A stretch of 64,000 nt of DNA. Source: Parvularculaceae bacterium (GTDB lineage: Bacteria; Pseudomonadota; Alphaproteobacteria; Caulobacterales; Parvularculaceae). Made by a program: the position numbers and the translations under genes. The DNA is taken from NCBI GenBank assembly GCA_028284065.1, contig JANQSJ010000007.1, forward strand, positions 186,001 to 250,000, read 5' to 3'. Positions 40,455-49,212 of the stretch are shown here, in pieces (within the stretch, counting starts at the first letter, position 1; the number at the start of each line of letters is the position of its first letter). The notes beneath the pieces were generated by a model. The model saw only the letters and a list, made by a program, of their open reading frames with translations. It was not told the DNA's origin and ran no database searches.

Positions 40455-41855
40455 ATGCCCATTCCGGTAGAAGCTGACTATCTGATCGTCGGCGGCGGCG
40501 CGATGGCATTCGCATTCGCCGACACGATCATCTCCGAGACCGACGCCTCCATCGCCGTCGTCGATCGCCACCATCAGCCTGGCGGCCATTGGAATCTCGC
40601 CTATCCTTTCGTCCGACTGCACCAACCGTCTTCAGGATATGGCGTCGAGTCGCGCGCTCTCGGCGACGATACGATCGATGCCCATGGCTGGAACGAGGGA
40701 CTGCTCGAACTCGCGTCCACAGGCGAAATTCTCTCCTATTATGATCGTCTGCTTAATCAGCAGCTCATCCCGACAAAGCGTTTTTCATACTTCCCAATGG
40801 CCGAGTACGAGGGCGACGGAAAGTTCGTCTCCATAGTATCGGGCCGCGAATTTCAGGCTGTCGTGAAACGCAAGACAGTCGACGCAACCTACCAGAACGT
40901 AACCGTTCCGGCGATGCGACGTCCGCCTTTTCCGACGCACGAGGCGATCACGTGCGTGTCTCCCGACAAACTCGTTCGTATGCGAGCTGGTTACAGGAAC
41001 TACACAGTTATCGGCGCCGGCAAGACGGCGATTGACGCCTGCCTGTGGCTAATGGGTCATGGCGTCAACGCCGACGGCATTCGCTGGATCATGCCGCGAG
41101 ACTCGTGGCTCGTTAACCGGGCGTATTCGCAGCCTGGGGCCCAGTTCGCTGATGTGGCGACTGCTTACATGACGGCGCAGTTTACTGCGATCAACGAGGC
41201 GAGCAGCGCGCCGGAGCTATTCGACGGACTGGAGCGTCACGGCAATCTCCTTCGGATTGACAAGACCGTGACGCCCACAATGTACCGCTGCGCGACGGTT
41301 TCAGAAAAAGAGCTGACGGCGTTGAGGTCGATCGCCTCAATAATTCGTATGGGACGCGTAAATGAGATACGCGAAGATGAGATCATCCTTGAAGATGGCG
41401 CCATCCCGACAAGCGCCGATGAGCTGCACATCGACTGCACCGCCGACGGTCTCGAAAAACGTCCCTCCAAACCGGTTTTTGACGGGGATACGCTGACGCT
41501 TCAGTCGGTGCGTCCGTGCCAACAGGTTTTCAGCGCGGCGTTTATCGGCCACGTTGAGCACGCATACGATCGCGATGAGAAGAAGAACGAGATCTGCGCC
41601 CCAGTCCCTCACCCGGATACGGATATGGATTGGCTTCGGGTGACAAAGGATTTCTGCAGGAGCGAACGCCTTTGGGGAGCGGATCAACGCCTGCGCGACT
41701 GGCTGGTTCGTTCACGGTTGAACTGGGTATGGCGGCTCGGTCCATCGCTTCCCGAAGGCGAAAGCGCGCTCAAAGCGTTTTTCGACTCGCGCGATCAGGT
41801 GCTGGCGCTGATGGAGGGCAAACTGGACCAGTTGCTCGCCGAGGCGTCAGGATGA
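40455..41855 (+). CDS. FAD-dependent oxidoreductase / flavin monooxygenase-like protein
   Basis: A 466-residue protein with an N-terminal FAD-binding Rossmann motif (DYLIVGGGAMAFAFADTI, Gly-rich loop at about residues 13-15). The acidic end of strand 2 is SIAVVDRHHQPGGHW. A second nucleotide-binding motif, YTVIGAGKTAIDACLWLM, near residue 185 probably binds NADPH. The two-nucleotide-domain layout resembles flavin-containing or Baeyer-Villiger monooxygenases, but I do not see the BVMO fingerprint FxGxxxHxxxWP. Hydroxylation or another oxidation of the pathway substrate is inferred. AAGGAG lies 6 bases before the ATG. It is transcribed alone, rightward. Confidence 0.78.
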   Translation: MPIPVEADYLIVGGGAMAFAFADTIISETDASIAVVDRHHQPGGHWNLAYPFVRLHQPSSGYGVESRALGDDTIDAHGWNEGLLELASTGEILSYYDRLLNQQLIPTKRFSYFPMAEYEGDGKFVSIVSGREFQAVVKRKTVDATYQNVTVPAMRRPPFPTHEAITCVSPDKLVRMRAGYRNYTVIGAGKTAIDACLWLMGHGVNADGIRWIMPRDSWLVNRAYSQPGAQFADVATAYMTAQFTAINEASSAPELFDGLERHGNLLRIDKTVTPTMYRCATVSEKELTALRSIASIIRMGRVNEIREDEIILEDGAIPTSADELHIDCTADGLEKRPSKPVFDGDTLTLQSVRPCQQVFSAAFIGHVEHAYDRDEKKNEICAPVPHPDTDMDWLRVTKDFCRSERLWGADQRLRDWLVRSRLNWVWRLGPSLPEGESALKAFFDSRDQVLALMEGKLDQLLAEASG

Positions 41856-41879
41856 TCTGAGGCCGACTTATTCGAGCCC

Positions 41880-42803
41880 TCAGAACTTGAGGTCAACGCC
41901 GTTCGCCGCGGCGGCCTTTGTCAGGAATTTTAACAATTCTCCCGAACCGTCGGTGTATTCGTGCAACGTCTCTTTGTCTGAAATCTCCGAAAAAACCGCT
42001 GCGACAGCGTCAGGGTTCCAGTGGTCGCGATCCAGCCATACGCCTTCGGTCTCCAGCACGTAGACCCGCGAAAACCCGCCTGCCTGCGCCGCGAGAATGA
42101 CACGCGACGGGGCTTCTTCGCTTGCCAGGAAAAGAACGCCCGCCGAGACGGAGCCGGGGTCCATGAGGTCTAGCGCCGGTTCCGGAAGGAGCCCCTCGGT
42201 CATCTTCGTCGCGGCCCCCGGGATCAGCGTATTGATCCGGATGTCGTTTTTTGCCCCCTCAATGTGCAGGCAATTCATTAGGCCAATCATTGCCGTCTTC
42301 GCAGCGCCGTAATTCGCCTGGCCAAAATTGCCATATACGCCGGAGGTCGAAGACGTCATCACGATACGGCCATATCCCGCAGCCTTCATATGCGGCCAAA
42401 CGGCGAGCGAACAGAAAATCGACCCGTGCAGATGCACCTCGGTGACCGCGCGGACCTGGTCCGGCGTCATCTTTGCAAAGCTTGCGTCTCTCAGGATCCC
42501 CGCATTGTTGACGAGAACGTCGATGCGTCCCCACTTGTCCATCGCCTTCCCGACCATGTCGGCGACATGCGTCGGGTCACTGACATTCGCGCCATGCGCG
42601 ATGGCCTCCCCTCCGGCCGCCTTGATGTCATCAACAACCTTTGCCGCGCTCTCCGACTCCCCGCCAAAAGCCCCCGCCTCGCCGCCAAAATCGTTGACGA
42701 CGACGCGCGCCCCGCGTTCTGCGAATTGCAGCGCATGCTGACGGCCAAGGCCGCCGCCTGCGCCCGTCACGATTGCGACCCGGTCCTTGAATGAAATTGT
42801 CAT
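41880..42803 (-). CDS. SDR-family (3R)-hydroxyacyl-CoA dehydrogenase-like protein
   Basis: A 307-residue short-chain dehydrogenase. The NAD site is IVTGAGGGLGRQHALQFAERGA, then VNDFGGEAGAFGG, NNAGILRD, and the catalytic Ser (MTSSTSGVYG) with Tyr-x3-Lys in ANYGAAKTAMIG. The VVNDFGG insertion and GILRDASFAKMT stretch match the dehydrogenase domain of peroxisomal multifunctional enzyme 2 (HSD17B4), which oxidises (3R)-hydroxyacyl-CoAs in branched and sterol side-chain oxidation. It is followed on the same strand, in operon order, after the MaoC hydratase, the normal partner of that activity. Confidence 0.85.
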   Translation of the reverse strand: MTISFKDRVAIVTGAGGGLGRQHALQFAERGARVVVNDFGGEAGAFGGESESAAKVVDDIKAAGGEAIAHGANVSDPTHVADMVGKAMDKWGRIDVLVNNAGILRDASFAKMTPDQVRAVTEVHLHGSIFCSLAVWPHMKAAGYGRIVMTSSTSGVYGNFGQANYGAAKTAMIGLMNCLHIEGAKNDIRINTLIPGAATKMTEGLLPEPALDLMDPGSVSAGVLFLASEEAPSRVILAAQAGGFSRVYVLETEGVWLDRDHWNPDAVAAVFSEISDKETLHEYTDGSGELLKFLTKAAAANGVDLKF

Positions 42804-42818
42804 TGCTCGCCTCCGCTC

Positions 42819-43280
42819 TCACTGCGCAACGAATTGCAGGCCAAGCCAGTCGGCGACGAGCGCAGGTTTGTCCTCGCCTTCAATTTCCATCGTCACGCCA
42901 AGGGTCGACAGCCACTGGCCCGGCGCCTTCTCCTCCATGGCTTTCAGCACAAAGCGCGCGCGGACACGCGCGCCTGTTCTTACCGGCGCCAGAAACCGCA
43001 CCTTCTCAAAGCCGCAATTGACGCCCATGGTCACGCCTTCCATCGCAAAGTTCGCTGCGCTCCCGAGCCCCCCAAGCATGGAAAGCGTCAGAAAACCGTG
43101 CGCAATCGGGCCGCCGAACGGGCTCGCCTTCGCCTTTTCAGGGTCGGTGTGAATGAACTGGAAGTCGCCGGTTAGTTCCGCAAAAGCATCGACCATGGAT
43201 TGAGAAATCAGGGTCCAGTCAGAAACGCCGACTTCAGCGCCGATCATTTTCTTGATGGATTCTGGCGTATGCCCGGTCAT
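42819..43280 (-). CDS. MaoC-family (R)-enoyl-CoA hydratase
   Basis: A 153-residue hotdog-fold hydratase. The active-site helix reads LTGDFQFIHTDPEKAKASPFGGPIAHGFLTLSML, which holds the hydratase-2 motif with its Asp/His pair (DFQFIHTD, about residues 36-43). It probably makes (3R)-hydroxyacyl-CoA for the SDR 15 bases downstream. An operator palindrome at 43320 lies 40 bases before its start, so maoC-SDR form a regulated pair. Confidence 0.88.
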   Translation of the reverse strand: MTGHTPESIKKMIGAEVGVSDWTLISQSMVDAFAELTGDFQFIHTDPEKAKASPFGGPIAHGFLTLSMLGGLGSAANFAMEGVTMGVNCGFEKVRFLAPVRTGARVRARFVLKAMEEKAPGQWLSTLGVTMEIEGEDKPALVADWLGLQFVAQ

Positions 43281-43319
43281 GGCTCATCTTCCCGTCCAGC
43301 GCGTTGAACGCGCATTTAG

Positions 43320-43337
43320 ACTATACGTATGTTCAGT
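43320..43337. promoter_or_regulatory. Palindromic operator upstream of the MaoC-SDR pair
   Basis: ACTATACGTATGTTCAGT fits the ACT-NN-AC-N4-GT-NN-AGT pattern of the island, with two mismatches between arms. It starts 40 bases upstream of the MaoC gene. Confidence 0.6.
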
Positions 43338-43473
43338 ATATGGCCGCGGCGGAAAATGCGCAATCGAGGACGTCAGCCCGCAACGGATCGAGCCTGCGAG
43401 TTCGCTGAGCGAACGCGTAAGACCGCGGGAGCTCCGCGCCTGCCGGCCAATCAGTAGTTTAGAAAGGAGCTAT

Positions 43474-43511
43474 GCCGGCCCCGCGCTCTGTTGGCCGAAC
43501 ACGGGGCCGGC
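43474..43511 (-). terminator. Hairpin/terminator after the enoyl-CoA hydratase gene
   Basis: A perfect 10-bp stem GCCGGCCCCG/CGGGGCCGGC with an 18-base loop lies about 40 bases past the stop of the leftward hydratase. The trailing CTCCTTTCT tract on the minus strand is only moderately T-rich. An ATG inside the stem with AAGGAG upstream (43472) was judged accidental. Confidence 0.5.
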
Positions 43512-43552
43512 GAGGACGCGCCGCCCCCGGCGAGCAAAGAAACGTACGCCGC

Positions 43553-44338
43553 TTAGTCCCCTTTGAACCTCGGCGCGCGCTTCTCAAAAAACGCCGTCAG
43601 CCCCTCTTTGAAATCGGAAGACCCAAATGTCAGCAGGAACTGATCGCGGTCCATCTGCGATGCGGCGAAATGATTGGCGTTGACGCAGGCGTTGATCGCC
43701 TCCTTGGTCATCCGTACGGAAATCGGCGGCAATGACGCGACTTTGGTCGCGAGCGAGCGAGCTGCGTTCAGCGCCTCGCCTTCGTCGACAATCTCATCAA
43801 CCATTCCCCAGTCGAGAGCCTCGCGGGCCTCCAGAAACTCCCCGAAAATCGCAAATCGTTTAGCCTTTGACGGCCCGACAAGCGACGCCAATCTGGGAAG
43901 TGAGCGCCAACTCATATTGATGCCCAGCGGCACCTCTGGCAGACGCATTCTGCCCCCCGCGCCGGAAATGCGAAAATCACACGAAAGAGCCAGCGCTGCT
44001 GCGCCGCCGATGCAGTACCCCTCAATCGCCGCAATTGTGACCTGCTCCAGACGCTCCCAGGCCTCGCACATGTCCGGCCCCAGCCGAACCGCCTGACGCG
44101 CCTCCAGCAAAGTCGGCGGCGCGCCATTGCGTTCGGCGGGGCTTAGGTCCGCGCCCGCTGAAAAAAAGTCGGCGCCCCCTGCAAGCACAATGGCATGCAC
44201 GTCAGTGCGATCCCGAAATTGAAGCGCAGCGTTCCGCAGCGCCGTCATCATCGGCTCATTAAAGCGATTATTGACCTCCGGACGGTTCAGCCGAACCGTC
44301 GCGACGCCATCCTCGAATTCAATTTCAAGCTCGTCCAT
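43553..44338 (-). CDS. Enoyl-CoA hydratase/isomerase family protein
   Basis: A 261-residue crotonase-fold protein. Motifs are VATVRLNRPEVNNRFNEPMM, LAGGADFFSAGADLSPAERN (first oxyanion segment), EGYCIGGAAALALSCDFRISG (second oxyanion segment) and MRLPEVPLGINMSW with the conserved Glu. It is divergent from the TetR gene, and an operator lies in the gap. It is the second hydratase of the island and may act on a different chain or ring intermediate from the MaoC protein. Confidence 0.87.
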   Translation of the reverse strand: MDELEIEFEDGVATVRLNRPEVNNRFNEPMMTALRNAALQFRDRTDVHAIVLAGGADFFSAGADLSPAERNGAPPTLLEARQAVRLGPDMCEAWERLEQVTIAAIEGYCIGGAAALALSCDFRISGAGGRMRLPEVPLGINMSWRSLPRLASLVGPSKAKRFAIFGEFLEAREALDWGMVDEIVDEGEALNAARSLATKVASLPPISVRMTKEAINACVNANHFAASQMDRDQFLLTFGSSDFKEGLTAFFEKRAPRFKGD

Positions 44339-44442
44339 ACCGCCGCCAGTTCCGCCCCGGACCTGCTAGCGATCCGTCTTAATCGTCCGACTTGTCTTCC
44401 GGCCGCCTGTCCCGCGTGGTCAACGGAAACAGGATTTCAGAG

Positions 44443-44460
44443 ACTGAACATTTATTCAAT
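44443..44460. promoter_or_regulatory. Palindromic operator in the divergent TetR gap
   Basis: ACTGAACATTTATTCAAT lies between the leftward hydratase (44338) and the rightward TetR gene (44561). This position is expected for autoregulation by that TetR protein and is the main reason to assign it the whole operator set. Confidence 0.65.
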
Positions 44461-44560
44461 CTTCGAAAATACGCTATATTGCAACCGCGAAACGCGGTTC
44501 GAATCCGTCCCGCGTCGCCGCAAAGGCTGATATGATCGGGAAAAAGGGCCCGCGAACGAT

Positions 44561-45208
44561 ATGACCGCCAAAATCATCAAGATGGACGCGCAATCAAGCG
44601 GAAAGCACCGCCTCATCATGGTCGCCATGAAGCTGTTTGCGGAACGCGGATTTGACGGCGTCACCGTCCGCGACCTAGCGAAAGAGGCGGAGGTTTCGAT
44701 CGGCCTTATCAACCACCATTTCGGGTCCAAGGACGGGCTGAGGCGCGCTGTCGACAATTACTTCACAAAGTCGGTCGGCGACGTCTTCAAGCGATCGGCG
44801 GAAATTGGCGTAGAGCAGGACCCGGTTGCGGCCGGCCAATTCGCGCGCGACTGGATCGAAGAACAAAAAGACGTTTGGCCGACATTCGCCGCCTATCTTC
44901 GACGCGCGCTCATTGAAGGGTCTGATTGGGGCGAACACCTCTTTCGACGGTATTATTCTTATGCGCAGAGCCTTGTAAGCCGTTATGACGCCGAGGGAAA
45001 AGTAAGGCCGGACGTTGATCGACTTCCGTTGACGCCGCTCTACCTCAACATGCTGCTTGGCACGTTACTGCTCGATCCGATCTATCAAAAAATCCTCGGG
45101 CGGTCGTTTTATGAACCTGATCTATGGGAACGTCATCAGCGCGCGCTCAATGATCTGGTCTGGCGCGGCATCGGCAACGATGTCGGACCGCGCGATGACG
45201 AGAAATGA
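44561..45208 (+). CDS. TetR/AcrR family regulator of the catabolic island
   Basis: A 215-residue repressor. The DNA-binding region is HRLIMVAMKLFAERGFDGVT and VRDLAKEAEVSIGLINHHFG (about residues 17-57), a standard TetR HTH ending in the HHFG motif. The C-terminal ligand domain has LRRALIEGSDWGEHLFRRYY and LTPLYLNMLLGTLLLDPIYQ. It has a divergent operator at 44443, and similar palindromes are found at up to five other promoters of the island. An acyl-CoA or free substrate is the likely ligand, by analogy with other catabolic TetR proteins. This is inferred. Confidence 0.88.
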   Translation: MTAKIIKMDAQSSGKHRLIMVAMKLFAERGFDGVTVRDLAKEAEVSIGLINHHFGSKDGLRRAVDNYFTKSVGDVFKRSAEIGVEQDPVAAGQFARDWIEEQKDVWPTFAAYLRRALIEGSDWGEHLFRRYYSYAQSLVSRYDAEGKVRPDVDRLPLTPLYLNMLLGTLLLDPIYQKILGRSFYEPDLWERHQRALNDLVWRGIGNDVGPRDDEK

Positions 45209-45280
45209 CGCCTGCAAACAAGGGCGGCCAACGCAACACGCGCCGGCCGCCCGCGCCGCATCAGGGAGGGAGATGCGGCT

Positions 45281-45381
45281 TAGAGCGTTTTCAGCGAAAG
45301 CGGCCCCGCTTTCGCGATTCGAATAGGCGACCACCAAGGAATCCAGAGCCGTTTCCGGACTCTGATCAAAGTGAAACGGCC
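45281..45381. repeat. Intergenic repeat with perfect hairpin
   Basis: The 173-base gap after the TetR gene holds TAGAGCGTTTTCAGCGAAAG and a perfect 10-bp stem GCGAAAGCGG/CCGCTTTCGC (45294-45315). It closes with an inverted segment around CCAGAGCCGTTTCC and GGAAACGG-like ends. The AGAGCGTTTTCAGCGAAAG wording is one I associate with dispersed intergenic repeats in Rhizobiales and relatives. It may also end the converging TetR and thiolase transcripts. Confidence 0.5.
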
Positions 45382-46593
45382 CTAGAAGATTTCAAATAGG
45401 CCAGCAGCGCCCATCCCGGCGCCGACGCACATGGTCACCACGCCCCACTTCGCGCCTCGGCGTTTGCCTTCGATAAGAAGGTGGCCCGCACACCGAGCGC
45501 CAGTCATTCCGTAAGGGTGCCCAACGGAAATCGCGCCGCCATTGACATTATATTTCTGGGGATCGATCTCCAGCCGATCACGGCAATAAAGGCACTGGCT
45601 CGCGAAAGCCTCGTTCAACTCCCACAAATCGATATCAGCGACCGATAATCCGTGTTGCGCCAAAAGCTTCGGTACGGCGAACACGGGGCCAATCCCCATT
45701 TCGTCCGGTTCGCAGCCGGCGACCGCAAAGCCGCGGAACGCTCCCAATGGCGCAATCCCGCCCGCCTTGGCCGTATCCTCATCCACAAGCACCATGGCGG
45801 ACGCCCCGTCGGACTGCTGCGAGGCGTTGCCTGCGGTTATGTATTTTCCCTTCTGCACCGTCTGGCCATTCTTGAAGACCGGATCGAGTCTCGCCAGCGC
45901 GTCGGGGGTCGTTGACGGACGATTGCATTCATCCCGATCGACGGTGACCTCGACTTCCGAGGTGTCGCCACTCGCCTTGTCATATTTCCGCCAGACAGTT
46001 TTCAGCGGAACGATCTCGTCGTCAAAGGCGCGGCGCTCCTGCGCGGCGGCGGTCCGCATCTGGCTTTCATACGCATACTGATCCTGATGTTCGCGACTTA
46101 CGCCGTAGCGATCAGCGACAATCTCCGCCGTTTCGATCATCGTCATCCAGAGGGCCGGATGCGAATTGAACAGCGAAGTCTCGACGGCGTTCGACATGTT
46201 CATTTCGCCGAGTTGCACGAGAGAGATGGACTCCACGCCGCCGGCCGCGATTGCGCAGACGCCTTCATTGGCGATGCGTCCGGCCGCGAAAGCGATCGCT
46301 TGCAAGCTGGACGAACAGTATCGGTTGATCGTCGCGCCGGAAACCGTCACAGGACAGCCGGCCTTGATCGCCGCATTGCGCGCGACGTTGAAGCCGGTCG
46401 CCCCCTCGGGCATTCCGCTTCCAAGGATGACGTCGTCAATCGCGCCAGCTTCGAGCCCCGAACGCGCGATTGCGTGCTGAAGCGCATGTCCGGCGAGCGT
46501 AATGCCGTGCGTGTTGTTAAAACTGCCGCGAACGGATTTTCCCATGCCGGTTCGCGCCGTGGATGCGATGAGTACTTCCTTCATGGACGGCAT
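45382..46593 (-). CDS. Acetyl-CoA C-acyltransferase (thiolase)
   Basis: A 403-residue degradative thiolase that cleaves 3-ketoacyl-CoA with CoA. The nucleophile region is [18 protein letters not shown] (Cys at about residue 92), the middle signature is [13 protein letters not shown], and the C-terminal motif is [22 protein letters not shown] with the second catalytic Cys in [13 protein letters not shown]. It lies after the TonB receptor on the same strand (84-base gap) and probably shares its promoter at 49093. It should complete beta-oxidation begun by the MaoC and SDR proteins. Confidence 0.93.
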   Translation of the reverse strand: MPSMKEVLIASTARTGMGKSVRGSFNNTHGITLAGHALQHAIARSGLEAGAIDDVILGSGMPEGATGFNVARNAAIKAGCPVTVSGATINRYCSSSLQAIAFAAGRIANEGVCAIAAGGVESISLVQLGEMNMSNAVETSLFNSHPALWMTMIETAEIVADRYGVSREHQDQYAYESQMRTAAAQERRAFDDEIVPLKTVWRKYDKASGDTSEVEVTVDRDECNRPSTTPDALARLDPVFKNGQTVQKGKYITAGNASQQSDGASAMVLVDEDTAKAGGIAPLGAFRGFAVAGCEPDEMGIGPVFAVPKLLAQHGLSVADIDLWELNEAFASQCLYCRDRLEIDPQKYNVNGGAISVGHPYGMTGARCAGHLLIEGKRRGAKWGVVTMCVGAGMGAAGLFEIF

Positions 46594-46677
46594 GCCTTTT
46601 CAGAACGAGAAACTTCCACCGGTCGCAAGGATAGTGAAAGCGTGCGCGCATCGACGCCTCGGCTTCCGCGCCGACGA

Positions 46678-48993
46678 CTAGAATTCGCCGGTTATCGCAA
46701 ACCCGATACGTCGCGGATAAAGCGGCTGCACGAACGGCGTCGCCAGCGTCGAAACGCCCACCGCCGGACCAAGATCGTTGAGCGCATTCTCGACAAAGCC
46801 CTCAACCGAAACGCCTCCGAACGCGACGCCCGCGCGGAACGATAGCTGATCAAGATTATCTGACGCGCCGAACAATGGCCCCGCCCCCGCAGAGAACTGC
46901 CGGGCGCGGAATGAGTAACGTCCACGAATGAAGCCCTCGATATCCGCGGCGATCGGCTGGGCGTAGTCTAAACCGACCGTGAAATTGCTGTTCGGCACAT
47001 TCGGCAGCGCGCCGTTCAGCTCCACGCCGGCGAGCGCGCCCGCGACGCCTGCGTCTATTTCCGTGAATTCCGTGTCGTTGTAGTTGCCGCTGGCGTCGAT
47101 TGTGAGGCCATCCAGAGGCGTGCGCCATATGACGCCGGCGTCAACGCCCCAAATGCGCGCATCGCCTGCATTGGCGGTCACTGCGAAACCGGAGCTGGAA
47201 GTGAACGGCACCTGAATGTCCGACCACACCGTATAATAGAAGGCGGTGTCGAAGGCGAGGCTGCCGCCGAGGAAGCCGTCAATCACACCTTTCATGCCGC
47301 CTTCATACGTCCACAAGGAGTCCGCATCGATGATGACGTCCGACGTCGTGACGCCGTCAAGTTGCGCCGTCAGGACCTGGCCCGGCGTCTGGATGCCGCC
47401 GGAGCGAAACCCGCGCGTTGCGCTGGCGTAGAGATTGAGGCTGTCGGTAGCTGCGAACGCGATGGAAAAACGCGGACTTACCGCATCGAACACCTGGTTG
47501 GAATTCTCCGGCGTCAATGGCGGAAACAGCGCCGCAAGATCCGTTGGCGGAACGGTCGAAAGATCGAGAAACGCCGTCGCGCCGCCGCTGGAGCCGCGAT
47601 CATCCCTGAAATATCGAATGCCAAAAAGCGGCGTCAGTCGGTCGTCAAGGAAGGACTTCGATATTTCGCCGAAGAATGCGAACGAGGTCGTCTCAAGGTC
47701 AGCGTCAACCGCCTGCAGCGCAATCGCGTCAAAGACATTGACATTGAAGTTTGACGTGATCGTCGCGTCATTGAAGAAACCGCCAATGATCCACTCAAAG
47801 GGCGCCTCTTCGTTCGAAATGAGCCGCACCTCCTGAGTGAACGCCGTCGTTTCGAAGAGCGACGTGTTCACGAAAGGCGAAAAGAACGTTCCCGGCGGCA
47901 ACGGGCCGCCAAGCGCGGGCGGCACGGACACGCCGGTGTCCTGCGCGCCAGAGCTCACCAAATCGAGCGTGTGCGCGGTATATGACGATGCGGACTCCAG
48001 TGTCGCAAACGGCAATTCCCATTCAATGAATGCGCTGCCGAGGGTCAGCCGCGTGTCGATGAACGGATCGACGCCGCCGGGCGTCCCCAGATTGACGCCA
48101 AGCGCCGGCTCGGCGAGCGCCGCAGCGAACTGCGTCGCCGGCAGCAGCGGGTTGGCGTCCGGCAACAGGTTGTTCGAAAAGTCCGTGCTGTTTTCGATCC
48201 GCCAGCCGGAAAGCGTCACCGCGACATTATCCGTCGGCGTCCATTTAAGCTGCCCGCGAATATTGTATGAATTGACGTCGTTCGCGTCTTCTTCGCCGAG
48301 GCCAAATCCAAGCCCGCCGGGTCCCGCGACGATTTCGTCCGCGAAGCCGGATAGCCGCTCATATCCCCCGGTGACCCGGAACCCGAGCTGGTCTTCAACC
48401 AATGGAATATTGACGATTGCGTCGACAGCGTAGTTCGTTCCGCCGCCTTCGGTGAAAGAGACTTCCCCACGCGCGCGCGCCTCGTATTCCGTGGAGCTTG
48501 GGTCATTCGTGATCAAACGGATCGCGCCGCCCATCGCCCCCTGCCCGTACAGCGTCCCTTGCGGCCCGCGCAGAACCTCAACCCGCTTCAGATCGAAAAG
48601 CCGCGACGGCGGGACAAGTTGCAGATTGGGCACGCTGAACGACACATTGTCGATGTAGTATCCAACCGTCGCGTCCCCCACCGTGCCGGATGCTATGCCT
48701 CTCAATTGCACCGTCTCAAACCCGGCCGCCGTGCGCGAAACGACAGACGCGCCCGGGATAACCTCGAGCAATTCGCTCACTTCCCCGAAGCCCTGCTTCT
48801 CCAGATCCTCCCCGCTGATCGCCGTAATTTGTCCGGGAACGTCCTGCAGATTCTGTTCGCGTCGATTGGCCGTGACGATGATGACGTCTTGGGCGGACTC
48901 CGCCGCGTCGTCCGACGTTTGCGCCGCAGCAGGCGCGGCGGCTACGCCGTGCAGACCGGCAAGAATTGATGACGCCAGCAGCAGCTGTCGCAT
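46678..48993 (-). CDS. TonB-dependent receptor of the catabolic island
   Basis: A 771-residue outer-membrane receptor with signal peptide (ending AAPAAAQ). The plug reads DVIIVTANRREQNLQDVPGQ, EVIPGASVVSRTAAGFETVQLRG and LKRVEVLRGPQGTLYGQGAMGGAIRLITNDP. The barrel ends in RRIGFAITGEF. This class of receptor is common in sphingomonads beside genes for hydrophobic carbon sources (terpenes, steroids, aromatics). It is divergent from the acyl-CoA synthetase across a shared operator, so uptake and CoA activation of the same compound are probably co-induced. Confidence 0.93.
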   Translation of the reverse strand: MRQLLLASSILAGLHGVAAAPAAAQTSDDAAESAQDVIIVTANRREQNLQDVPGQITAISGEDLEKQGFGEVSELLEVIPGASVVSRTAAGFETVQLRGIASGTVGDATVGYYIDNVSFSVPNLQLVPPSRLFDLKRVEVLRGPQGTLYGQGAMGGAIRLITNDPSSTEYEARARGEVSFTEGGGTNYAVDAIVNIPLVEDQLGFRVTGGYERLSGFADEIVAGPGGLGFGLGEEDANDVNSYNIRGQLKWTPTDNVAVTLSGWRIENSTDFSNNLLPDANPLLPATQFAAALAEPALGVNLGTPGGVDPFIDTRLTLGSAFIEWELPFATLESASSYTAHTLDLVSSGAQDTGVSVPPALGGPLPPGTFFSPFVNTSLFETTAFTQEVRLISNEEAPFEWIIGGFFNDATITSNFNVNVFDAIALQAVDADLETTSFAFFGEISKSFLDDRLTPLFGIRYFRDDRGSSGGATAFLDLSTVPPTDLAALFPPLTPENSNQVFDAVSPRFSIAFAATDSLNLYASATRGFRSGGIQTPGQVLTAQLDGVTTSDVIIDADSLWTYEGGMKGVIDGFLGGSLAFDTAFYYTVWSDIQVPFTSSSGFAVTANAGDARIWGVDAGVIWRTPLDGLTIDASGNYNDTEFTEIDAGVAGALAGVELNGALPNVPNSNFTVGLDYAQPIAADIEGFIRGRYSFRARQFSAGAGPLFGASDNLDQLSFRAGVAFGGVSVEGFVENALNDLGPAVGVSTLATPFVQPLYPRRIGFAITGEF

Positions 48994-49092
48994 AGTCTCC
49001 TCCCAGAGCGATTGATCGGCTCATTTTCGGTGGCGGCCGATCATTGAAAGGAGGGAAATTGCGCCGGCGCCGCTTCCCCCGCATTGCCGCAT

Positions 49093-49110
49093 ACTAAACA
49101 TTTGTATAGT
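49093..49110. promoter_or_regulatory. Palindromic operator between the TonB receptor and acyl-CoA synthetase
   Basis: ACTAAACATTTGTATAGT shows ACT-NN-AC-N4-GT-NN-AGT symmetry. It sits in the 219-base divergent gap and could control both genes and the thiolase. Confidence 0.65.
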
Positions 49111-49212
49111 CTGCCGCAACAACGGATTTCGGGCCTTAATGTCGAAATAGCGCGCCAAATCTCATCGCGTCACAAAAATAGCACACTAAACACGAGGCCA
49201 GCGAGGCAATCG

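Noticed and set aside
43472..43735. ATG frame with AAGGAG-like site upstream
   Set aside because: The ATG lies at the base of a 10-bp terminator stem, and the frame runs antisense through the end of the enoyl-CoA hydratase.
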